From assembly GCA_034401135.1 (NCBI GenBank), contig JAWZSP010000004.1, positions 4,836,001 through 4,900,000 on the forward strand: a DNA stretch of 64,000 bases, written 5' to 3'. The notes beneath the pieces were generated by a model, which searched no databases, was not told the DNA's origin, and worked only from the letters and a program-made list of their open reading frames with translations. Origin of the DNA: Volutella citrinella (Eukaryota > Ascomycota > Sordariomycetes > Hypocreales > Nectriaceae). A program made the translations under genes and the position numbers. Below, one piece after another: positions 32,099 through 42,116 of this stretch. How positions within the stretch are numbered: position 1 is the first letter of the stretch; every line of letters begins with the position of its first letter.

Positions 32099-34101
32099 AT
32101 GGAAAACGGTCTACAGCACGATGGATACCCCGCTGTCGTGACGCAGCCGGGGAAGACGCTGGCGTGAGTGATGCCATCCATCCGAGATTGATGCCTTTCA
32201 GCTTACGACTGATCCAGATGCAAACGATGCCAGTATAAAAAAGTACACATGCCGTATACACAAATTACACGTAGAATTGCCTATCAGCTAACCAATCCCA
32301 GCTCAAATGCTCCAGGACCGTGCCCTGTCAAATGTGCCAGAAAGCAGGTGTTGAATGCGAATACCGCCAGGTGGATCGAAAGCGAAAGCCAGCCTCGCAG
32401 GACCATGTCGCTGTGCTACAGAACCGTGTCGCATGGCTTGAAGAGTTCATCATTGGCCTCCAGAAAGACTCACCAGCCGAGAGAGATGCGAAGCTGCGAG
32501 CTGTCAACTTCATCTCGACCGCTTCAAGAGATGCACCGTCCGTCGAGCCTGAGACCCGTCTTGGCGCAGTGCCCCATCGCACCAAGAACCTGCATGTCAC
32601 TAGCGACGGGTCGCTGTCTTTTCACGGGCCTACTAGCATCGTCCAGGTGGCCCTGGAGAACAATGAGGGACCTGGCGGGGGCAACGAGCTCCTGTACGCG
32701 TCCAGCACAGCATTCGGGAATGCCAACCACGTCCTCGACCATTTTGGCATCGACATTGATGCCAACATCGTCACCCAAACCCTCTTTCTCTTCTTCAAGT
32801 GGCAGTACCCAAACTTCATGTTCGTGTACAGGGATGCGTTACTGCGGGGCCATTACGGCGTGCGTGATGGGAGCAAATACTGGTCACTGTCTCTCTTGTT
32901 GTCCGTCTGCGCCATCGGGTCTCTCATGCTGCCGGAGAGCGAGAGAGGTGACTTTGGAAGCCAGTGCCACGATGCAGCAGAGAGTATCGCCATGGTGACT
33001 GACCTTGTTCATCCCTCCATCACCGCTGTTCAGACCTTCTTGTGCCTTGCCTTCTATGAGATCGGTCAGGGCAGCTTGTCCAAAGGCTGGGCCTTCTCAG
33101 GCAAGTCGACACCGCGGTTCCATGGTGTGTCCATGCTAACATGTCTCATCTAGGAATTGCTTTCCGGATGGCTCAAGATTTAGGCTTCCAAAAAGACCCA
33201 GAGACATGGTCTGCACCAGAGCAGTCACTCAACACGCCTGAAGATGTCGAAGTGAGACGGCGGATTTACTGGGGATGTTATATTTCAGACAAGCTCATCA
33301 GCCTTGTCTTTGGCCGCCCAGTGCAGCTGTTGTACAACGAGGCAGAAGTTCATGAACTAGCAACACAGCCGTGAGTGTCCTAGTATACCCATATCTAACG
33401 TGGCGGCAGTTTCTAATTTAGCAGTGATCCTGCCTTCATCGTGCCGTGGCGTTCAGTTGGCTTCACCGACGAAACAAGCTACACCGATATTTCCATGATA
33501 CCATACATCAAGGAGCAAATCCGGCTCTCACGGGTATTGGAACGCATGCTCAGCTTGATGTCTTCAGAGTCCAGTCTAAGCATCACACTCGAGAGACAAA
33601 ATCTAGACAGCCTAAACTCTGATCTCTTGAACTGGAGATTGAGCCTGGCTGAGTGGGCAAGCTTCAATCTGTGGGACGTCATCGACAAGCCGTTGAAGCC
33701 GAGTATCGCTGCTTTACAGTAAGTCTGTGACGAGGAAATGATTGCAAGAACTTGAAGAACTCATAATTCTTAGTCTTTTGTACAATAGTGCCCGGATTGC
33801 CCTCAACTTCAATACGGCATCGTCGACGGAACAAAACGAGTTCACTGATCAGGCCCGCGAGGCTTGCACACAGGCCGCCATCGAGATCCATTCCATTCTC
33901 CGCCGGTTCCGAAACCAGCACGGTCTCAGGAATACCCCCTTGATCATTGTATACGCCGTGGCCCAGGCTGTCCGCGCGTCGAAAGCGTTTGGTGCCAGGG
34001 AAGAAACCAAGAATCTGGTTGAGGCAATGTCCGAGTTTGCCGGCAGCTGGCCCCTAGCAGGCAGAGTCATGACTCCTGGGAGCCTGCAAGAGAGCGAATG
34101 A
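32099..34101 (+). CDS. Zn2Cys6 fungal-specific transcription factor
   Basis: Six exons (32099-32163, 32218-32242, 32302-33100, 33154-33370, 33422-33718, 33774-34101) give 576 aa. The zinc cluster is split over three exons and closes only after splicing: ACKRCQYKK, then LKCSRTVPCQMCQKAGVECEYR, with Cys23, 26, 33, 39, 42 and 49 in perfect C-x2-C-x6-C-x5-C-x2-C-x6-C spacing. A basic linker and a Leu/Ile heptad (VAVLQNRVAWLEEFIIGLQKD) for dimerisation follow. The middle homology region is recognisable in VTDLVHPSITAVQTFLCLAFYEIGQG and RRRIYWGCYISDKLISLVFGRP. Intron 3 is GC-AG, and intron 4 ends in a tandem TAGCAG acceptor. It sits between RidA and a transporter, so it may control them. Confidence 0.87.
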
Positions 34102-34184
34102 GCATTGTACTGTCTATCCGATGAAACAGTACGGGGCTCGCTCGCCTCTGAAAGCCTGGTCATCAGACAGCTTGGCCCTGACCC

Positions 34185-35853
34185 CTACAGCATGTACAAA
34201 TTCGGCACATTGCCCGTTCCTTCGAAGCGAGCAAGAATCTTCTTGTTCTCCCTGCGAAGAATGAACCTCATCAAAAGACACAAAGCCATTTCCAACGCGC
34301 AGAACGCCAGGAGCAGGATCATGGCGCGGGCATATCGGGGCTCATCGTTGGGATCAAAGAAGTAGGGACTCCAGATGCTGCCAAACTGCCCCGAAATATT
34401 GATGATGGCAGTGGCAGCGGCCTTCTTCTCCGCTGTGTCACCGACAGTGAATGCTGCCCAGCTGTACACAGCAGCGTTGGCACCAAAGACACCGCAGATG
34501 TAAAGGAAGGATGCCACGTATCGGCCTGCGAGGTTCAGGACGGCGACACTGATGATGAAGCCGACAATGGCAACCAGCATGGGCCCGCAAATGTGGTACG
34601 TTCTCTCGTTCCGCCTGTCGCTCGACCAGGCGATGAAGTAGGATACTACTGCCCCGATGATGTAGGGAGGCGCTGTGCAGACGAGCGTGATTGTGCGGCT
34701 GCCGAGATTGAAGCCCTTGACTATGGCAGGATAAAAGTAGTTGAACCCATATGCACTTTGGTTTGAGCACAAGATCAATGCCTAGTAATACCAACGCGTT
34801 AGCAGTCTGACCTGTTGTCCGATATGTGAAATGAATGACCACTTATAAAGATCCACACCTTGTAGTCTGTCACAGCCAACCTCAACCCGTACCACACAGA
34901 GCTATTGGTCTCTTGGGTGGACACGGAGTCGAGAGACATTCTGACAGACGACACACGGCGCTCTTCTTCTGTGAAAAGCCACCGAGCACTACCGGTATTC
35001 TTCCCGGGAAAGTCGGGAAGCAGGAAGAAGGAGACGATGCCTACGAGTAGGCTCGTGGCACCCTCGATGATGAACAGCCAGCGCCATCCGGCAAGACCTG
35101 CAACCCCATCGAGGCCAGAGAATATCCCTGCAGCCAGAAGGCCTGAGACGGCTGTCGCCAGCACCAGCCCAGAGTACAAGACAGCATAGCGCAGTGCAAG
35201 TTCCTTCTTGGTGTACCAGCAGGATAGCAGGAAGAAGACGCCGGGGAAGAAGGGAGCCTCGGTGATGCCAAGGATGAAACGAACAGCCACGAGGCCCTGG
35301 AGGTTGTGTACTGCAGCTGTAGAGGCCGAGACGCAGGACCAGAGGCACACCCAGAGCGGAATATATAGGGAAGGTCGCACTCGAGTCAGGATCATGTTGC
35401 TCGGGAGTTGCATCAGGATGTAACTATAACGGGATTGTTAGCCTGGCACACGTGTCTTTGATGCGAAGAAGCATTACCCGACAACTAAGATAGAAACGGC
35501 AAGGCTGTAGTCATGCCCTTTCAAACCAAGATCTGCCTCGAGGGAGTCGAGCTTGGCTTGACTGTTGAAGAGTTAGCCTCCAGTAGGCACAGACTGGCTA
35601 TGGGTACTACATACGCAATGTTGTTTCGGTCTAGGTAGTTGAACAGATAGAGGACAAAAACAGCTGGCATGAGTGTCATGTCCAGCTTGCGAACCACGCT
35701 CTTCTCCGTAGCCAGGAACGTGTCGTCCAAGATTTCTCCTCGCTGGACATCTTGGCTATTCTTGGCGGCTGTGGCACTCGAGAAATGCTCCAAGCTGACC
35801 CCAAGAGCCTCCTTGTCGTCGGGAGATGGGATTTGCTTGTTGGGAGTGGTCAT
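34185..35853 (-). CDS. MFS transporter, anion:cation symporter (Dal5/ACS) family
   Basis: Exons 35615-35853, 35478-35561, 34847-35423 and 34185-34781 give 498 aa in 12 predicted helices. Family motifs are RKLDMTLMPAVFVLYLFNYLDRNNIA (helix 1 and loop), AVRFILGITEAPFFPGVFFLLS, and WRWLFIIEGATSL. The family carries allantoate, ureidosuccinate, nicotinate, pantothenate or small peptides with protons at the plasma membrane. The last intron is abnormal: conservation wants ...KVWIF joined to ALILCSNQ, but the sequence there is ATAAGT instead of GTAAGT. A usable in-frame GT lies 12 nt upstream (gtgtgg at 34858-34853) and would delete VWIF, giving 494 aa. It is therefore either a noncanonical intron or a mildly damaged gene. 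Confidence 0.82.
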
Positions 35854-37009
35854 TTCTGCAAAAGGGCCTTGGTAAATGGAGATCGGAATGTGGAAGAAAT
35901 GAAGAGACTGCCTCTGGCAATTGCGAACGAGAGCAGGACAGGACATGTCCTTTATATGTTTTAACTCTACAGACAAACTAATTTCTCCAGATCATCTAGA
36001 ATTCAACACCAGGAGGCGGGGAACAGGTCTGTGAGTGTTGTGGGTTGCGGAGATTGCGGGGAGTTGATTTCACCTTGGAGATGTGGCTTGACTACGGAGC
36101 GCCAACCCCGACATTTTACCTCTTTGGGGACTACTGCAGCATCAGATTCGCTGGACCCGACGCCATCTTACCTGCTGAAACTTGTCACTGACTCTCGAAA
36201 GACTCTCCCCTCATGGCCCGCTGTGCTCGGACTTGGCTCTCCGTGGGCTAGTAAAGTAGAGTGTCACTGTGTCAGTCATCATTTTGGGAGCCGATCCCCG
36301 CACTATCCCTAAGCGTGACTACAGGATGTCAGTAGTCGAGTAGATGTGACAGCCGAACAGGGAGAGGGGGTGGTAGTGTCCAATGCTTATTCGTTCCGTC
36401 TTTCCGTATCAGTACCAATGGCTCTGCTGTCTTACTCGTAATGCTGACGCTACAGCACCTGGCCTAAGTGCTCTGCCGTGCTAGAGTACTGATGCTGATT
36501 TGAGATGGACAGTCAGCGCCCAAGTGGTTGCAAAGGATGATAGGCTTTCGCCATACTGAGCCAACATGTTCACCATAGTGGACAATGCAACTTGTACAAC
36601 CTGACTCGTGTTGGCGGTCTGCCTTTGGAACACAATAGCCCTCGATGACTGTCTTGAAGTTGAACAAGAGGGAATTAAATCGACCTGGCGATTGACCCCA
36701 GTCTTTAGTGTTTCCTCTCGCCCGCGGACGGCGCCATCTACCGGCCTAGCCCACCAGATGCCTAGCCCGGACCTCGCCGCCTCCACTCCCACGGTTGGAT
36801 CCTAGTGGCACCAAAGGATGCCCAAACAAGCCATAGTTTCGGGGTTCCGTCTCCGGGCAGCCCCAAATTGAAACCCAATGATGTAAAGTGCTGACAGCAC
36901 CACGATAACGACACGGACAAGGACGGAGGGGTCAGCCAGAGGAGCAATACAAGTACAAGGCATGCCCGTGCTGATCTCTTTGTGACACACACTTGTTACA
37001 CATTGTACC
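35854..37009. other. Bidirectional promoter, ACS transporter and D-amino-acid oxidase
   Basis: About 1.15 kb lies between divergent genes. No domain-bearing frame, repeat or RNA gene is recognised. Confidence 0.5.
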
Positions 37010-38191
37010 ATGACCAAGATGGGAGAGACGACTACCATTGTCATCATCGGTGCTGGCATCATCGGCCTCACCACTGCCACCCGCCTCCTTGCTGAATTAG
37101 ACCCATCCCGTTTCAACATTGTCATTGTGTCACGAGAATGGCCAACGTCCATCCCGGGATCGCCAGTCAAACACTCTGTCAACTATGCGTCAATGTGGGC
37201 GGGCGCTCATGTGAGGCCCATCCCAGCCAGCACACCACAGCTGTTGCAAGAGGCCGGTTGGCTGAAGCACACTGTGGCCGTGTTTGATGAGCAGTTCCAT
37301 CACTCTCCCTCGATTGGCGTCACGAAATGCAAGGGTATTGAACTTCTGGAAGCCCCGCCACCAGACTATCAACAGCAGACATTGGAGTCCTTCACCACGG
37401 AGAGTGGCCTTGAGAACTATCGCAAATACGACGAGTCGGAGCTGCCAAAAGATGTTCAGTTGGGATACGAATATGATACATTTTGCATCAATGCGCCCGT
37501 GTACTGCGGCAACCTCCTGCGTTTCTTCATCGTCCAAGGCGGACGCTGTGTGCAACGCCATCTTACCAGCGAGTGGGAGGCCTACAGTATTGCACCCAAT
37601 GTAGGCCTGGTGGTCAACGCCTCTGGCATCGGCTTCGGAGACACCAAGTGTTTCCCTACGCGAGGTATGCGCCTCTCATTGCCAAAGCATGCGCTCGTCA
37701 CGCTAACTCACATGCCAGGCCAAACCGTTCTTACGAATCTCACGTCTGCTACCAACACTGTCACCAAACAGACTCGCGATGGTTCTTGGAGCTTCATCAT
37801 TCCCCGCTTCTTCAACGGAGGCACCATTGTGGGAGGAACGAAGCAGCCAGGGAACTGGCAAACTGAGCCGGCTCTGTCAACGAGAGAGTCTCTGCTCAGC
37901 GCGGGGGACAAAATCACACAGTTTGCATCCGAGTCCACGGTAGACATTGGCAATGTCAAAGTCATTGCTGACGTGGTCGGCCGTCGACCCACGCGGGAAG
38001 GGGGCATGAGAATTGAGGTCGAGCAAGCAAAGGCGAACGCAACCGGACAGAGGAGCATGGGACTCGTAGTGCATGCATACGGTGCTGGCGGACGAGGATA
38101 CGAGATTTCATGGGGCGTGGCCAAGGAGGTTGCTGGCTTGGTCAAGAGTGTACTGTCAGAGCAACCGTTGAGAGTCCAGGCCAAGCTGTAG
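37010..38191 (+). CDS. D-amino-acid/D-aspartate oxidase, peroxisomal
   Basis: Two exons (37010-37664, 37719-38191) give 375 aa. The 54-nt intron is a multiple of three without stops, so the frame reads through it, but it has gtatgc, CTAAC and CCAG and its removal yields FPTRGQTVLTN, as in the family. FAD binding is shown by VIIGAGIIGLTTA (Gly14-Gly19). NYASMWAGAHVRP, GRRPTREGG and HAYGAGGRGYEISWG are DAO signatures; the Arg in GRRP anchors the substrate carboxylate. The C-terminus is AKL, a peroxisomal PTS1 signal. It oxidises D-amino acids to imino acids and H2O2. The NYASMWAGAH form is closer to D-aspartate oxidases than to DAOs, but specificity is not certain. Confidence 0.9.
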   Translation: MTKMGETTTIVIIGAGIIGLTTATRLLAELDPSRFNIVIVSREWPTSIPGSPVKHSVNYASMWAGAHVRPIPASTPQLLQEAGWLKHTVAVFDEQFHHSPSIGVTKCKGIELLEAPPPDYQQQTLESFTTESGLENYRKYDESELPKDVQLGYEYDTFCINAPVYCGNLLRFFIVQGGRCVQRHLTSEWEAYSIAPNVGLVVNASGIGFGDTKCFPTRGMRLSLPKHALVTLTHMPGQTVLTNLTSATNTVTKQTRDGSWSFIIPRFFNGGTIVGGTKQPGNWQTEPALSTRESLLSAGDKITQFASESTVDIGNVKVIADVVGRRPTREGGMRIEVEQAKANATGQRSMGLVVHAYGAGGRGYEISWGVAKEVAGLVKSVLSEQPLRVQAKL

Positions 38192-38403
38192 GACTAACGG
38201 ATACTGGCAGTGATACATTAAAGAGAACAGTGATGATAAGATTGAATGGAAGACTTTTCAATTATTGATGCTCCTTGAGAGCGACGCCGAATCAAACATC
38301 TAACCGCGAACTATATACCGTTCTGAAGACTGAAATTGTATGGAAACAAGGCGTGTGGTATTTGATCAAACGCCGTAATGAGGCAGAGCTACCGGCGCTA
38401 CAA

Positions 38404-38895
38404 TTAAGCCTGGTCGCAAGGGAAAGCGTGAGTGCATTGCTTGGAGATGGATTTGTCCTCCTCCTCCCACCGCTCGCAGACAATTGACTTTTGCTTCCTG
38501 CTGTATCCCCAATCATAGCCGGCGTACGACATCATCAAAGTGTTGTCGCCCTGCTGCTTGCCGAGATACATGACCTCGATTGTGTACTTTAGTTGCGACG
38601 TGAGGCTGAGTCTGGGGGTGAAGAATGGACCCCACTCGCCGAGGTTGAGATCCTGGCCACCAATCTGGGTGACCTTGTGATCGAAGATCTTGACATTCTT
38701 CCAGTCGGTTTTTTTATCTGCAGATGATGTGCATTAGCAGGAGTATCTCTATGTGTAGATGCTCTCCTTACCTTCAACCTTGCCGAAGAACTGGATGCAG
38801 CACGACTCGGGGCCCATGCCGCCGCACTGAGGAGGAGCGGCGCTGACAGGTAGCAGCAAGCTTGCGGCGATGGCGGCAAAGGAAAGGCGGACCAT
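38404..38895 (-). CDS. Small secreted six-cysteine protein, effector-like
   Basis: Two exons (38772-38895, 38404-38717) give 145 aa, the intron falling in phase 1 within KVE-DKK. The signal peptide is MVRLSFAAIAASLLLPVSA. The mature protein has six cysteines (QCGGMGPESCC, IVCERW, KQCTH, PCDQA), an even number that suits three disulphides. The central part is rich in alternating beta-like segments (KVTQIGGQDLNLGEWGPFF, LTSQLKYTIEVMYLG). No catalytic motif is seen and I do not recognise the family. It has its own TATA box and 5' leader. An extracellular role is likely; an effector role is only inferred. Confidence 0.68.
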
Positions 38896-38974
38896 TGTGA
38901 TGAGTGCTGTATTTTGTGTTTTGAGTAATGCGATGACTGAGTTGAATACGGGACATCAATGAGCGTGATGCTTC

Positions 38975-38982
38975 TTTTTATA
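38975..38982 (-). promoter_or_regulatory. TATA box (TATAAAAA) of the six-cysteine secreted protein
   Basis: On the minus strand this reads TATAAAAA, 80-87 nt before the ATG at 38895. Confidence 0.45.
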
Positions 38983-39631
38983 ATGGTAGCCGGCTGTGAA
39001 CTCGTCCTGCCTTGTTGATAGGCTTTTATTAAAGGCGCTCCTTTGCTGCCCTGCCACTGTCGCAAATTCTAGAAAGTTGCTGCATCAGGATACCCGTAAA
39101 TCCTTTCATTGGAGCGTCTGACCACTCTCTTCCATCGTGGATGCGACCCCATGGTAAATTTCTGGGGAAGGATTCAGACGACCAAGCGAGGACAGTCGTG
39201 AATTCCAAGCGCTCCACCAGCCCTAACAGTCAGTGCCCACATTGCTAAGTCTGGCTATCCGTCACTAAAATTAGACGGGTCGCGGGGAAGGCGAAATCTC
39301 TAACCAGGCCCTCCTGCATGAGATACTTGGTCGTGTGTGCGTTTTTGGCTGGCTGGGACTTAATGATCCTGCTATGTGTATTATTGCCGGGGTGATCCCA
39401 TCATGCCACTGTCGGTGCCTGTTTGCGAGACCGGCGCTTCAGATAGAGACTCGGCAACCTCGGTAGTTACTATGTATAGCAAGGTGCCGGGCCAGGGGGT
39501 ATTCATCCGTTTTCGTTCTTCTCGCCTCAAGCTGTCCCAGCCCTGTCCCGCCTCCCCGCTCTAGATTTAGAAAAGGTCTGAGACTGCAGGTATTATTATA
39601 GAGAGTACTATATTATAAGTTTCTAAGGGCT

Positions 39632-39952
39632 CTAAGCAGGGATATAATATAGGGGGACCTGTGGCATCAGTTGTTGCTCGCAGGCCATGTAGAGCCGAAG
39701 TGCCTCGTCATCCATGCGCAGGGAATCTCGTTTTGTTGCATAGCTGGGCCTTGGCAGCTGCGGAGGTAAAGAAGGGGGAAGAAGAGGGGAATGCTGTTGA
39801 CCCTCGGTGGTGCGCCGCATGGCGTTATTGTGTTCCATGCGTTCAATACGTCGGCGCATCACTTGGAGCATTTCATCTTTGGGCGGTGGTGTTGGCAAGT
39901 CAGGCATTACCATCTTGCTCGCGGACGTCGAGTTGGGCGAGAAATGAGTCAA
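39632..39952 (-). other. Protein-like fragment, coiled and Pro-rich
   Basis: The frame includes PDLPTPPPKDEMLQVMRRR, a charged helix (RIERMEHNNAMRRTTEGQQ) and a Pro-rich segment (PLLPPSLPPQLPRP), ending near 39632. It could be a short gene starting at an internal Met or the tail of a decayed one. Upstream exons cannot be identified and the family is unknown. It ends in the AT-rich island. Confidence 0.22.
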
Positions 39953-40121
39953 GAACCGAATGGGTAGAGAAGAAAAAAATGGCGACCAGCCAAATCAAAT
40001 TACGTTCACGGGACTGCTCGGTGATTTCACCAATGGGAAGAGTGTAGGGAAAAGCTAGAACGCGGAGAACAAGACCTACCGCCAAATCCACTTTGAACAC
40101 TGCCACTTCCCAAAGAACTAG

Positions 40122-40337
40122 GTGACTCAACCTGAAGTTACGACTAGCTCGACAACCTCAGCATCTGAGACCATGCGAGAGCTTACAACACAGCCCGAAG
40201 CTCCCCCCACCTCAACAGCAGAGGCCATCAGCACTGTGCCAGTCCAGCCCACAACTGCGCCCGAGAAGCCACTGAGACCAAGCAAGAAGAGCCTAATCCC
40301 GTTGCAACCACCCCGCCCCAGACGTCGTAACAGTGAG
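40122..40337 (+). other. Thr/Pro-rich protein-like fragment followed by an intron-like signal
   Basis: The frame is Ser/Thr/Pro-rich (QPEVTTSSTTSASETM, PVQPTTAPEKPLRP) and ends in a basic patch (PPRPRRRN). It is followed by a good intron pattern: donor gtgagg at 40335, branch gctaac and acceptor ccaacag by 40370. After splicing the frame closes within a few codons. It may be the remnant of a gene; no family is recognised. Confidence 0.2.
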
Positions 40338-40963
40338 GTTGGAGCGTTATGCTAACATGATCCAACAGGTACTGGCAACTAGGGTACAGGCGGGAAAGAA
40401 CAGCTTGCCTGTTTGGAGTATGAGTTTACAGGCGAATAGAGCAACTCTCTCTCGCCACCTTATAATCCAAGATGAATCAATAATAAAAGGGCTGGAGGCG
40501 TCCTCGACGTACCGCCACAACAGGAAATCGGGTGGCCTTTGTAGTAGCGCCACCAGATGGGATCAAGGTGCGCCCAGAACCTCATGCCGCTTCCACTGGC
40601 ACGCTCTTCTCCGCTGATTATGGTGGAATGCGCCCATGTGTCAGCATTACTAGTAGTGCGACCGAGTTTGGGACATTTAGGTTTGGTCTACTTATCTGGG
40701 ATTCTATTGATGTTGCTTTAAAGCATTATCTTAGCCTTATCCATTATCCGCCTGGCCTCCTCGTCGCTAGTCAGAGCGGGGAGCGAGCCGGATCCATAAT
40801 CACGGGCTAGCTTGCCAAAGCCGGGAAAACCCCCAAAGCCCTGACCTATGTTCTCCCCGGACCCTCTCACAGCAGGTATTTAATCAACTCCTTGTCCCAT
40901 TTTACTGTAAATCTCGCTCATTGTCGACCCAAAACGCCACATTCAGCCGCGGTACGGATTATC

Positions 40964-41683
40964 ATGCCTGACAATACAACGTCACCATCACCTTTCCCTT
41001 TGGGTCAGTTCCTGGCAAATGGCCACAATACCGACCCCCCACTGCCACCCGATGATCCAACTACGGGCTTCAAGTTCAATCATATGATGATGCGGATTCG
41101 AGACCCTGATCGCTCGCTGCACTTCTATATTAATCTCATGGGGATGAGGACCGTTTTCACTATGAATACCGGCCCATTTACGATTTACTACTTAGGCTAC
41201 CCGCAAACTGATGCTCATCGCGCTGATCTAAAAGCATTCGGGGAAGAGACTATACCCAAGCTCACACATACCCTTGGTTTGCTAGAACTGTATCATATCC
41301 ATGGCACAGAAAAAAGCCCGCAAGGTAGCATCTCGACTGGAAATGAGCCCCCGCACCTAGGATTCGGCCATCTTGGCTTTTCTGTCCCAGATGTCCCGGC
41401 AGCGCTAGAACATCTTTCTAAAAATGGGGTACAAGTCCTGAAACCCTTGGACTCTGCAACCCGAGGGGATATACCCTTGAGCGACTGGGAGGCAGAACAG
41501 GGCCTAGGAGTTGGTGAGCTGCATCCAGCCTATCAATCAGTCTTCAAGCAGATAGCCTTTGTTAAAGACCCGGTAAGTCGTTTTCTTACAGGTCCGTAAG
41601 GATACTGCTGAATGAAGTGTTATGAGTAGGATGGTTACATCATTGAGCTGGTACCGCAGAGGATGGATCCACTCAACCCCTAA
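40964..41683 (+). CDS. Glyoxalase I (lactoylglutathione lyase), single domain
   Basis: Two exons (40964-41572, 41630-41683) give 220 aa; the short second exon supplies DGYIIELVPQRMDPLNP. The four metal-ligand positions are recognisable: His in FKFNHMMMRIRDPDRS, Glu in LLELYHIHGTE, His in GFGHLGFSVPDV and Glu in YIIELVP. Only one glyoxalase unit is present, whereas yeast Glo1 is a two-unit fusion, so it should act as a dimer. It isomerises the hemithioacetal of methylglyoxal and glutathione to S-lactoylglutathione. Codon use is less GC-biased than in the flanking genes and the gene sits beside an AT-rich island; this could mean a different origin or low expression. Confidence 0.88.
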
Positions 41684-42116
41684 CACACCATGGAATGCTG
41701 AAGCTGGAAGTGGCATTAATGCTCGGCATTGGCCCGTGTATTTGAGCAATAAACTTGTACCTTTCAGCTCTGTGCACTGCCTCTGATGTGACACGGAACA
41801 CGCAGAGCACGGTTAAGTGGCCACGCAGCGCTCTATCCTCTCAGTCCTCGAGATAGAGAAGTTCCTTAAGGCACAGATAGAAGCAGAGTCACTATATTCA
41901 TCCTTCTACTTGCTTTTATATATTTCTCGAGATGCGACTATCATGCCCCAGATGTGAGCGGCTTGTGGCTTGCATTATGCGATACCCATCACAAAGTTCA
42001 TTGTGCCTGAACCCAGTCGTCGAGAGCCTGTGGACAACATAAAACTGATACAACCCAAAAAGACTATTGCGGTTAGCAGGGAATGTTGGGATTGGTAGGC
42101 GTGGCGTGGTCCGTCC
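41684..42116. other. Intergenic, convergent 3' ends
   Basis: The spacer lies between converging genes; an AATAAA-like motif near 41747 may serve glyoxalase polyadenylation. Nothing else is recognised. Confidence 0.45.

Larger units (their letters stand above)
38896..40963. other. Gene-poor stretch with an AT-rich island and gene-like fragments
   Basis: Two kb separate the secreted-protein start from the glyoxalase gene. About 39590-39660 is strongly AT-rich (tattattata, actatattataag), like an eroded element end. Two protein-like fragments within it are listed separately. No complete gene is supported. Confidence 0.45.

Noticed and set aside
34102..34184. Possible fusion of the regulator and the transporter genes
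   Set aside because: The two genes converge on opposite strands with separate stop codons.
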